From Stanieria sp. NIES-3757 (GTDB lineage: Bacteria; Cyanobacteriota; Cyanobacteriia; Cyanobacteriales; Xenococcaceae), in the NCBI GenBank assembly GCA_002355455.1, contig AP017375.1, positions 3,747,640 to 3,811,639 on the forward strand: 64,000 nucleotides of DNA, written 5' to 3'. A model generated the notes under the pieces. That model worked only from the letters and a program-made list of their open reading frames with translations, made no database searches and had not been told where the DNA came from. This document shows, piece by piece, positions 9,508 through 17,540 of the stretch. Numbering within the stretch: the stretch's first letter is position 1; each line of letters begins with the position of its first letter. A program made the position numbers and the translations under genes.

Positions 9508-9886
9508 ACTTATACCAAATTGAAATATGTTGGTAACATTTAAAGACATAGAGCATAAAGTTTAAAACACTCAATTTAGAGTTAATATTGCATCGCGAGT
9601 ATTAGAGTGGTTGACAGTTTTTGTTTATCGACACCGCCAGCAAATGCTCGCATTTTTTTGAATAATTATTATTCAGTAATTGCCTTAATAATTACTTTAA
9701 TTGAAATAATCTAATATGTTAGCCAAATAAAATCATGTTATTTCAAGCTCAAATTAATAATCTATAACTTTTGAATGACTCAATTAATCAACTTTATATA
9801 GATATTTTGGTTAATAGTAATAGATAAGATTAAACAGAATAAAATGTTGAAACGAAGAAAATTAGGAGAAAATTAGGAATAGTAAA
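9508..9886. other. Intergenic region, nothing recognised
   Basis: This is 379 bases of AT-rich DNA between ctpA and a small gene. A weak AAATGC/GCATTT inverted repeat before a T-run near 9640-9660 could terminate ctpA, but the two-base loop makes this doubtful. Confidence 0.3.
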
Positions 9887-10114
9887 ATGGCCAACCAACC
9901 TTTAAATGACGAGCAAAAAAATAATCAATCCGAACCTACTAGGGAATCTAAGCAATCTATGATCGAACAAGCTGTCAATCCACCAGAACTAATTAATCAA
10001 CCTAATTTTCCTAAAAATCCTGAAGAACTATTAAGTAATCCTGCTGTAGCACCTCAAATGTTGGATGATCGCAGAGATTTGAGAGGAGATTTAACTAGAG
10101 ATGAAGAATCTTAA
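9887..10114 (+). CDS. Small hydrophilic protein of unknown function
   Basis: This 75-residue protein is rich in Asn, Gln, Pro, Glu and Asp, with no membrane segment and no cysteine. Its C-terminus (MLDDRRDLRGDLTRDEES) is strongly charged and likely disordered. A purine-rich TTAGGAGAAAATTAGGAATAG precedes the ATG, with AGGA about 10 bases upstream, which supports translation. I do not recognise the family; the low complexity resembles short cyanobacterial stress or filler proteins. The next gene converges on it from the other strand and is also acidic and disordered. Confidence 0.6.
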   Translation: MANQPLNDEQKNNQSEPTRESKQSMIEQAVNPPELINQPNFPKNPEELLSNPAVAPQMLDDRRDLRGDLTRDEES

Positions 10115-10397
10115 ATAGTCAAATCTTGTCAGAACTAAAGAAAAGTTTTTGCATAAGTCTCCAAAACTTTGGTTGAGTTGAAACAGAATGTAGAAACTAT
10201 CAGTATTGATTTGGAATTGATTTTTGCGAGAGATAAATAAATTTTACTTAAGCTTAGATTGAATTTGAGCGTTGTTCCCTTAAAAATGAAATGGAAAGCA
10301 ATGCTCAATATTTCTACCAAAATTAAGTTGGTAAATTTGCAAGTGTTTGTGATGATTATTTTTTAGGTTGAAATTATTAAAATCAATTTGCTCTGAA

Positions 10398-11039
10398 TTA
10401 ATCTTCTCGACGCTCCTCATAATCTTCAGAAGACTCGGGGTCTGTTTCCCAACGATCTTCGTCCCGGTGTTCTAAGATCAGGTTAGTTCTGAGGGAAGAG
10501 CGATCGCGCATTTCTATACCTACCGCAGCACCTAAATTATCAACAATGTCTTGGTCGGGTGTAGCAGCAGTTCCACCTACTGCCTCATCTCCTACTGCAT
10601 CAGCTTCTTCATAATTAGCATCAAGATCGCCTCCAGTTAAAATAGAATCGCCTTCATGAAATTTTGGGCTGTGAAGATCATGGACTTTTCTTCCAGAACG
10701 GTCTGTAGGTTCACCCTTGAGTCCAGTTCCATAGCTTGGCGCATATTCTGATGAAAGCTCGTCATCTATTTCTGAGTCATTAAGATCGAAGTTGTCCTGG
10801 CGATCGCTAAGATCAAAGTCCTCTTCTGTATCTGTTCGCTCTGCTGCCACCGTATCGATAATTTCCGAATTTAAAGTAATCTCTTCTAAACCAACTTCAA
10901 TTTCTATTGACTCTAATTCTTCTGGTGTTACTTCTGTCCGTGTTTCTGTGTTAAGTTCGTTGCTAATCTCTTCTGTATTATTGTGATTGCTTGCGTCGGA
11001 GTTGGTATTTTGCTCCGAGTGTTTAATTCGATCCACCAT
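10398..11039 (-). CDS. DUF6335-like acidic protein
   Basis: The first 95 residues of this 213-residue protein are a Glu/Asp/Thr-rich, probably disordered region. The C-terminal part carries the recognisable conserved block of a cyanobacterial family: SYGTGLKGEPTDRSGRKV, SILTGGDLDANYEEAD, VGDEAVGGTAATPDQDIVDN, then LGAAVGIEM and DRWETDPESSEDY. The function of this family is unknown to me. There are no membrane segments or catalytic motifs. The gene stands alone between a convergent small gene and the divergent kinase gene. The DUF number is from memory of the conserved block and should be checked. Confidence 0.7.
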   Translation of the reverse strand: MVDRIKHSEQNTNSDASNHNNTEEISNELNTETRTEVTPEELESIEIEVGLEEITLNSEIIDTVAAERTDTEEDFDLSDRQDNFDLNDSEIDDELSSEYAPSYGTGLKGEPTDRSGRKVHDLHSPKFHEGDSILTGGDLDANYEEADAVGDEAVGGTAATPDQDIVDNLGAAVGIEMRDRSSLRTNLILEHRDEDRWETDPESSEDYEERRED

Positions 11040-11430
11040 AAATTTTGTTCCTTTGAGTCTATGCTATTGGCAGCATAACTAACTTCAAGCCTGACCCAAA
11101 TCCTCATAAAGTTAGAATTCGGTTGCTTCTCGATCATTTGCTATTGACAATTGCACTTAGATATTTTAGGTTGCTCAAAATGCTTTTCTCAGTTGAGCCA
11201 AGTAATACCAATTATCAAAAATAGCCAGATACATCAAACCATTATTTGTAATAACTGTAATAGCTATCTTCTCAAAAAAAAGTTTGAATCAATCTACATT
11301 CTTGTTAAAAAATGGGAATTCTAAAAATAAATTACTTCCTCAAGCAAAAGCTTGTTAATGCTGTTGGAAGCAGCAAAGAAAAATTAGTCAACTAAACTTA
11401 ATTTTTAATTTGAAATTTTGTCGAAATGCT
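11040..11430. promoter_or_regulatory. Divergent upstream region of the ethylene-receptor-like kinase
   Basis: This is 391 bases of AT-rich DNA between two divergent genes. It should contain both promoters. No clear operator or RNA gene is seen. Confidence 0.4.
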
Positions 11431-13953
11431 ATGGGGAAATTGCTGATTAATTTTATTTCACCCAACTCTTATATCCCTCATGGTCACTGCTACTTGTGGC
11501 AAACACCTTTAGTTGGACTTCATTTAGTTAGTGATTTCTTAATCGCGATCGCTTATTTTTCTATTCCTGTAATGCTACTCTACTTTGTTTTTAAGCGTAG
11601 TGATGTTCCATTTCAAAATTTCTTTGTATTATTTGGCGCATTCATCTTACTTTGTGGTACTGGTCATTTAATTGAAATTTGGACACTGTGGCATCCAGCT
11701 TATTGGCTAGCAGGAGTTGAAAAAGCTATGACTGCTCTAGTTTCTTGTTATACGGCTGCTGAAATGGCAACCTTATTACCTCGTTTTTTGTCACTGAAAA
11801 CTCCCGAACAGCTTGAAATTCTCAATGGTGAACTAGAAAAAGAAATCATTGACCGTCAAAAAGTGGAAGCTGAACTACGTCGTATCAATGAAGAGCTTGA
11901 AACAAGGGTACAAGAACGCACTATTGAACTACAGGAATCAGCAGAACGCAAACAAGCCACTACCAGAATTGTCGAGCGAATGAGACAAACGCTCGATTTA
12001 CAAACGATCTTTTCCGATACTACTGAAGAATTACGCAAGTCAATCCATTGCGATCGCGTCTTAATTTATCAATTTAAGTCTAATTGGAGTGGTGAACTGG
12101 TTGCCGAATCTGTTGCTGAAGGGTGGAATAAAGTTATTTCTCAAGACCAAGAAAACACAACACTGACACGGATCGCGATCGAGCAAAAAGATTGTGCCAT
12201 TAAAACGATTAAAGATACTTACCTACAAGAGTCCCAAGGAGGAATTTTTATTCACAAAAATAGCTATCGCGCTGTTAATAATATCTATGAATCTGGCTTT
12301 AATGACTGTTACCTAGAATTATTAGAACAACTACAAGCTAAAGCTTATGTTGTTGTGCCAATTTTGTATAACGATTACCTTTGGGGCTTACTCTTTGCTT
12401 ATCAGTTATCTGCGCCTCGTCAATGGCAACCAGGCATAATTCAAATCATGATTCAGGTTGGTATGCAGTTAGGTGTAGCAGTGCAACAAGCCGAATTACT
12501 GGCCCGCACCCAACAACAAGCACAAGAATTGAGAAGAGCCAAAAATGAGGCAGAAAGAGCTAATCATGCTAAAAGTGAGTTCTTAGCTAATATGAGTCAT
12601 GAACTACGTACTCCCCTCAACGCCATTCTTGGTTATGCCCAACTGATGCAACGGTCTTCCAAATTGTCTCCAGAACATCAAGAATATATCAATATTATTG
12701 ATTCTAGTGGCGAACACTTATTAAGCTTAATTAATGATGTCTTGGAAATGTCAAAAATTGAGGCAGGATACACCTTTCTTAATGAAAGTAGTTTTGATTT
12801 ATATAACCTGCTTACCGAAATTGAAGATTTGCTAAAACTTAAAGCTCAACACAAGCAACTTCAATTTTCTTTTCATCGTCATAGCGATGTTCCCCAATAC
12901 ATCAAAACGGATCGCAACAAACTCCGTCAGGTATTAATTAACATTCTTGGCAATGCCATCAAGTTTACCGAACAAGGACGGGTACAACTCAAAGTATGGC
13001 TCAAAGAACAAATGCTCTACTTTAGCGTTGAAGATACAGGACTCGGTATTACTCCAGAAGAAATAGACAATATATTTCTTGCCTTTAAACAAGCACAAGC
13101 AGGTTGGCAATCGAAAGAGGGTACAGGACTAGGATTATCGATTAGTCGTGTATTTGTAGAGTTGATGGGTGGCGACATCATTGTTAATAGTCAGATTGGA
13201 CAAGGAACAACTTTAACTTTTACTATTCCCTGGATCGCTACAGTACCAGTATCGCCAGAAAAATCGCTGAAATTTTCTCAAACACCGATCGCACTAGCAC
13301 CCGATCAACCAGAGTTTCGTATTTTAGTCGTAGAAGACAAACCAACTAATCGCCAGCTTATGGTAAGAATCCTCAGTTCAATTGGATTTCAGGTTCAAGA
13401 AGCTGCTAATGGTCAAGAAGCGATCGCGCTTTGGGAAAGTTGGGAACCTCATTTGATCTGGATGGATATGCAAATGCCCGTCATGAATGGTCTTGAAGCT
13501 AGTAAACGCATTAAATCTTCTCTACGTGGACAGGCAACCGTGATTATTGCTCTGACTGCCAGCGTTTTTGAAGAGCAGCGTCAAAAGATTCTTGCTTTTG
13601 GGTGTGATGACTTTGTTCGCAAACCTTTTCGTCATGAGGAGTTGTTTGAAAAAATGGCTCAGTATTTGGGAGTGCAATACATCTATCAAGAGAAAAATCA
13701 ATCAAACTCCAAGGCTGGAAAAATCGATTTATCTGCTCAATTGACTCTACACCCCGAAAGTTTTCAAACTATGTCACCAGAATGGATTGAAGAGGTTTTT
13801 CAACGGGCTTCTCAAGGTAACGATCTACAGCTAATCGAACTAATCAAGCACATTCCCCCAGAACAGGCAGATTTAGCAGAAACTCTCACGAATCTGATTG
13901 AAAACTTTAAATTTGACGAAATTATTAATCTAACTCAGTTATCCAACCGCTAA
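11431..13953 (+). CDS. Ethylene-receptor-like hybrid histidine kinase (ETR-GAF-HK-REC)
   Basis: This 840-residue membrane kinase begins with three membrane helices that match the ethylene-binding domain of plant ETR1. The key residues Asp25, Tyr32, Ile35, Cys65 and His69 of ETR1 appear here as D35, Y42, I45, C75 and H79, all at the same offset of 10 (motif FGAFILLCGTGH). A coiled coil (about 125-180) leads to a GAF domain (about 185-350). Cys293 in GFNDCYLELLEQ sits where cyanobacteriochromes attach bilin, but Tyr follows instead of the common His. The kinase domain has phospho-acceptor H390 in SHELRTPLNAILGY and an ATPase with GTGLGLSIS. A receiver domain follows with D679 in WMDMQMPVMNG. 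ATG 11431 was preferred to TTG 11410. It resembles Synechocystis Slr1212 (UirS/Etr1). The next gene, 36 bases on, is its likely output partner. Confidence 0.9.
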   Translation: MGKLLINFISPNSYIPHGHCYLWQTPLVGLHLVSDFLIAIAYFSIPVMLLYFVFKRSDVPFQNFFVLFGAFILLCGTGHLIEIWTLWHPAYWLAGVEKAMTALVSCYTAAEMATLLPRFLSLKTPEQLEILNGELEKEIIDRQKVEAELRRINEELETRVQERTIELQESAERKQATTRIVERMRQTLDLQTIFSDTTEELRKSIHCDRVLIYQFKSNWSGELVAESVAEGWNKVISQDQENTTLTRIAIEQKDCAIKTIKDTYLQESQGGIFIHKNSYRAVNNIYESGFNDCYLELLEQLQAKAYVVVPILYNDYLWGLLFAYQLSAPRQWQPGIIQIMIQVGMQLGVAVQQAELLARTQQQAQELRRAKNEAERANHAKSEFLANMSHELRTPLNAILGYAQLMQRSSKLSPEHQEYINIIDSSGEHLLSLINDVLEMSKIEAGYTFLNESSFDLYNLLTEIEDLLKLKAQHKQLQFSFHRHSDVPQYIKTDRNKLRQVLINILGNAIKFTEQGRVQLKVWLKEQMLYFSVEDTGLGITPEEIDNIFLAFKQAQAGWQSKEGTGLGLSISRVFVELMGGDIIVNSQIGQGTTLTFTIPWIATVPVSPEKSLKFSQTPIALAPDQPEFRILVVEDKPTNRQLMVRILSSIGFQVQEAANGQEAIALWESWEPHLIWMDMQMPVMNGLEASKRIKSSLRGQATVIIALTASVFEEQRQKILAFGCDDFVRKPFRHEELFEKMAQYLGVQYIYQEKNQSNSKAGKIDLSAQLTLHPESFQTMSPEWIEEVFQRASQGNDLQLIELIKHIPPEQADLAETLTNLIENFKFDEIINLTQLSNR

Positions 13954-13989
13954 ACTTCCAGACTGTTGAACAGCAGCTTAAAAATAACT

Positions 13990-15816
13990 ATGACTGCCAA
14001 TAACTTAGACATCATCGAGAAAATTACCAGCTTAAATCAAGCTGACCAATCTCTGCTAAAAGACATTTTAATTGTTGATGACACTTTGGAAAACTTGCGG
14101 TTACTATCAACTATGCTAACTGAACAAGGCTATACCGTTCGTAAAGCAACCAATGGTCAGATGGCATTAACAGCAGTACAAGCTCTTCCACCAGATTTAA
14201 TTTTGCTGGATATCATGATGCCTGACATGAGCGGTTATGAAGTTTGTCAAAAACTCAAAGAAAATTCTCAAACTGCTGCACTCCCAATTATTTTTTTAAG
14301 TGCATTGGATGATGTACTAGACAAAGTAAAAGCTTTTCAAGTAGGAGGAGTAGATTACATCACAAAACCTTTTCAAATCGAAGAAGTATTAGTTCGAGTA
14401 CATAACCAGTTAGCCTTAAAAGCAGCACAACAGAAAATTGTTCAATTAAATAACGAACTTGAAGAACGAGTTAAAGAGCGTACGCAGCAACTACTCACCG
14501 CTAATGAACGACTGCGAGAGATGGCGATGTATGATAGTCTGACTGGACTTTTTAATCGCTCTGAGTTTATGGAGCAATTAGAACAATCACTCTACCGAAT
14601 CAAAAATGATTCAACTTATCAATTTGCGGTGTTATTTCTCGATTGCGATCGCTTTAAAGTTGTCAACGACTCTCTTGGACATTTAGTTGGAGATGCACTT
14701 TTAAAAAAAATTGCTAACCAGTTACAAAGTATCGTCTCAGAACAAGATATTTTTGCCCGTTTAGGTGGAGATGAGTTTGCTATTATCTTATCTGGAATTG
14801 TCAATCTTAATCAAGCAATTGAGATAGCAAAGCAAATCATCACTCTTTTGAAAAAACCATTTTATTGCCATGATTATGAAATTTTTATCAATGTCAGCAT
14901 TGGTATTGTTTTGAGTAATGCCGACTATCAACAACCTGAACATATTTTAAGAGATGCCGATACAGCTATGTATCGAGCTAAGGACTTAGGAAGAGGGCAA
15001 TATCAAGTTTTCACACCAATGATGTATCACGCTGCCCATCAATTGTTAAAGATTGAAACAGATTTACATCGAGCCATTAAACAAAAAGAGTTGCTCGTTT
15101 ATTATCAACCGATTATCGATCTAGATCAAAGAACAATTGTTGGCTTTGAAGCTTTAGTTCGCTGGTTACATCCTCAACACGGATTAATGTCCCCCGACTT
15201 ATTTTTACCCGTTGCTGAAGCAACTGGTTTAATTTGTTCGATTGGTAGCTTAGTTATCGAGCAAGCTTGTGATCAACTTGCTCAGTGGCAACAACAAGGA
15301 TTTACTCATCTCAAAATTCATATTAATCTGGCAGCACAACAACTGAGTCAAAGTACTTTAGTTGAAGAAATTGATCGCATCCTTGCAGAAACTCAACTTG
15401 ATTCAGATTCAATTAAGCTGGAGATTACCGAAAGTTCGATGATGCACAACTTACAATCAATCAAACTTTTGCTTCAACAATTACGAGAGCGTGGCATCAA
15501 GCTTAGTATTGATGATTTTGGTACTGGTTACTCATCTCTTAGCCAACTACAAACTTTTCCTGTTCATACTTTGAAAATAGATCGTTCTTTTATTAAAAGT
15601 CTTGACGGAACTAGCGAAAATCTGGGTTTAGTTCCAGTAATTCTCAGTATTGCCGAAGTGATGAAGATGGATGTGGTGGCTGAAGGGATTGAAACTCAAC
15701 AGCAATTGACTCAACTTCGAGAGTTAGGTTGTCACTTTGGTCAAGGATTTCTTTTTTCTAAACCTCTCAATGCTGAGGATGCAACCAAACTAATTGCTCA
15801 AAATCCTCAATGGTAA
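13990..15816 (+). CDS. Response regulator with GGDEF and EAL domains
   Basis: This 608-residue protein has an N-terminal receiver (phospho-acceptor D74 in LILLDIMMPDMSG, K in YITKPF), a coiled coil, a diguanylate cyclase domain and a cyclic-di-GMP phosphodiesterase domain. The cyclase active site RLGGDEF is intact. The inhibitory RxxD site is lost, because the sequence five residues before is SEQD. The EAL domain keeps FEALVRW, ITESSMM, DDFGTGYSSL and AEGIET, so it looks active. It starts 36 bases after the ethylene-receptor-like kinase and is very probably co-transcribed with it. An inference is that the kinase phosphorylates it to adjust c-di-GMP. The ATG at 13990 replaces a TTG at 13966. 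Confidence 0.9.
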   Translation: MTANNLDIIEKITSLNQADQSLLKDILIVDDTLENLRLLSTMLTEQGYTVRKATNGQMALTAVQALPPDLILLDIMMPDMSGYEVCQKLKENSQTAALPIIFLSALDDVLDKVKAFQVGGVDYITKPFQIEEVLVRVHNQLALKAAQQKIVQLNNELEERVKERTQQLLTANERLREMAMYDSLTGLFNRSEFMEQLEQSLYRIKNDSTYQFAVLFLDCDRFKVVNDSLGHLVGDALLKKIANQLQSIVSEQDIFARLGGDEFAIILSGIVNLNQAIEIAKQIITLLKKPFYCHDYEIFINVSIGIVLSNADYQQPEHILRDADTAMYRAKDLGRGQYQVFTPMMYHAAHQLLKIETDLHRAIKQKELLVYYQPIIDLDQRTIVGFEALVRWLHPQHGLMSPDLFLPVAEATGLICSIGSLVIEQACDQLAQWQQQGFTHLKIHINLAAQQLSQSTLVEEIDRILAETQLDSDSIKLEITESSMMHNLQSIKLLLQQLRERGIKLSIDDFGTGYSSLSQLQTFPVHTLKIDRSFIKSLDGTSENLGLVPVILSIAEVMKMDVVAEGIETQQQLTQLRELGCHFGQGFLFSKPLNAEDATKLIAQNPQW

Positions 15817-15826
15817 AAAATTTTAT

Positions 15827-16558
15827 TTAATCCCCTTGGGGATAACGAGTCCATAAATCAGTAATTTGTCGCAAACTTTGATGATTACCATTCCCCAAAA
15901 TTAAATGATCTAATAAAGGAATATCTAAATAATTCCCTCCTTGTAATAATTGTTCAGTCAATTCCAAATCAGCTTGAGAAGGTTCTAAATTTCCCGAAGG
16001 ATGATTATGCGCCACAATTAATTTCGTTGCACTTTGCCTAATTGTTTCTCGAAAAATCTCCCGAGGATGAACTAGAGTTTCTGTCGCTGTACCAATCGTA
16101 ATTACTTGAGTACCGATGAGGCAGTTTTTCACATCTAACATCAATACTGCAAATCTTTCTTGATTTTGCCACATTAGATCGTGGCTTAAGGCAGCAGCAG
16201 CAGCAGCAGGACTATCAATTAAAGCTCTTTGATTGGGTCGGAATTGAAAAGTTCGTTTACCTAATTCTACTGCTGCCACAATCGTAGCTGCTTTAGCTAA
16301 ACCAATCCCTGGTATCTTCATCAATTCTTGAGGATTAACTTCTCGCAATACATCTAAAGGATCGCGACGATGTTGACCCAGTTGTTGTAAGATATGTTGT
16401 CCTAAGCCAATAGCAGACAATTTTCCTTTGCCTTGACCTGTACTGAGTAAAATTGCTAATAATTCTGCGGTAGTTAAACTTTTTACTCCCAAAGTGACTA
16501 ATCTTTCGCGAGGACGCTCGCTAGCAGGTAAATCGGCAATTCTCAGATTGTAGGTCAT
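15827..16558 (-). CDS. radC: RadC family JAB-domain protein
   Basis: This 243-residue protein has an N-terminal helix-hairpin-helix region ([20 protein letters not shown]) and a C-terminal JAB/MPN metalloprotease-like domain. The zinc motif [14 protein letters not shown] is complete and an upstream glutamate is present. Despite the old name, a role in DNA repair is doubtful and the true function is unsettled. It converges on the GGDEF-EAL gene, leaving only 10 bases between the stops. There is no obvious co-operonic partner. Confidence 0.9.
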   Translation of the reverse strand: MTYNLRIADLPASERPRERLVTLGVKSLTTAELLAILLSTGQGKGKLSAIGLGQHILQQLGQHRRDPLDVLREVNPQELMKIPGIGLAKAATIVAAVELGKRTFQFRPNQRALIDSPAAAAAALSHDLMWQNQERFAVLMLDVKNCLIGTQVITIGTATETLVHPREIFRETIRQSATKLIVAHNHPSGNLEPSQADLELTEQLLQGGNYLDIPLLDHLILGNGNHQSLRQITDLWTRYPQGD

Positions 16559-16700
16559 ATAAATTTTTTTGATAGTTGTAGGCTAGGCTGGTTATAACTA
16601 GCAATCAATGACATCAGCAAGGTTTTAAATCTTGCTCAATTAGAGATATCGATCTATGCTTCTCTAGCTTTCGACGCACTAGATACTCTACCTAGCTATT

Positions 16701-16738
16701 AAAAAGCTAAGAACTAAAAGCTAACAGCTAAGAGCTTA
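16701..16738. repeat. Short tandem AGCTAAG-type repeats
   Basis: The motif AGCTAAG or close variants occur about four times in 37 bases (AAGCTAAGAACTAAAAGCTA, then CAGCTAAGAGCTTA). A similar AAGAGCTAAGAGCTAAAA run lies at about 18977-18996. This resembles the short tandemly repeated heptamers known from cyanobacterial intergenic DNA. Confidence 0.5.
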
Positions 16739-16776
16739 TTTATTTTTAGTAGAGTTTACTGAGATAAAAACTGCTG

Positions 16777-16810
16777 AAAAAAAAATAGGATGACGAGTTA
16801 ACGCATCCTA
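16777..16810 (-). terminator. Rho-independent terminator
   Basis: TAGGATG (16786-16792) pairs with CATCCTA (16804-16810) around an 11-base loop. On the minus strand it is followed by a run of nine T (A-run at 16777-16785). It ends the transcript of the small gene at 16848-17210. Confidence 0.75.
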
Positions 16811-16847
16811 AAATTGACTTAATTAGTTTTTAATACGACAGTTTGAA

Positions 16848-17210
16848 CTATCTCTTTTTTATGCTACGAGCCATATTCCGAAACATATCCATGTTGGTAT
16901 CGGTTTGACGGCGTTCATCTGGGGTTTGAAATCCATTACCATTATTATTTGCGTTTTTCTGTGACTGAGCAGGATTGATGCCGTTATTTGAATTAGATTC
17001 AGGTTTCAGATAATCAGGAATAGACTGATAGTTGTTAGAAGCAGGGGTTCTATCGTCAAGAGAAGAAATTTCTTTTTCTAGTTTAAAACCGTTTAGATTC
17101 TTTACAGTTTTAGGAAAACTTCTTTTGACTTTAATTTTTTTCCTCATAAACTCGATATTGCCAAAAGTTTGAGCGTCATCGGGTTCGAGGAAAAAATCAT
17201 TCTTTGCCAT
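16848..17210 (-). CDS. Conserved cyanobacterial protein of unknown function
   Basis: This is a 120-residue soluble, basic protein. Its N-terminal 45 residues look conserved (FFLEPDDAQTFGNIEFMRKK, then KVKRSFPKTV). The rest is Asn/Gln/Ser-rich and probably disordered, ending in MFRNMARSIKKR. I recall similar proteins in other cyanobacteria but know of no function. It has its own terminator downstream, so it is probably expressed alone. Confidence 0.6.
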   Translation of the reverse strand: MAKNDFFLEPDDAQTFGNIEFMRKKIKVKRSFPKTVKNLNGFKLEKEISSLDDRTPASNNYQSIPDYLKPESNSNNGINPAQSQKNANNNGNGFQTPDERRQTDTNMDMFRNMARSIKKR

Positions 17211-17540
17211 TGGGTAATTGCTCCTAGGATTAGTTTTACTAATGATTGCTTTAAATTAAAATTTATCAAAAAATGTTTTAAAAAGTAAAGATAAATTAAG
17301 ATACTTTTAAAGTTATTAGAGTCTTAGTCAACATTTAGTAGACCATGGGTTAACGGACTTGAGATGAAGCACAAGGCAGTTAGAGATTCCGCTTTAAATC
17401 AGTAGCGATTAAATATTGTTCATTGATGATTGAGCCTAATTGCATAATTAGGTCAAAAATAATTAAGCTTAAAAACAAAAATTAAATAGCTAATTGCTTA
17501 GTCAGTTTTAGGATTTAATATTACTCAAGCAAGATTAACA
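17211..17540. other. Intergenic region, nothing recognised
   Basis: This is 330 bases of AT-rich DNA between two divergent genes, expected to hold their promoters. No repeat, RNA gene or clear promoter was identified. Confidence 0.35.

Noticed and set aside
10135..10320. 61-codon minus-strand frame between two genes
   Set aside because: The product is an AT-driven hydrophobic-lysine mix with no ribosome site or recognisable motif.
9887..11039. Toxin-antitoxin pair suggested by two small acidic genes
   Set aside because: The genes are convergent rather than in one operon, and neither shows a toxin or DNA-binding motif.
15832..15845. ATCCCCTTGGGGAT palindrome as a terminator at the radC end
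   Set aside because: It lies within the radC coding end and leaves almost no loop, so it is probably just codon use for Pro-Gln-Gly-Asp.
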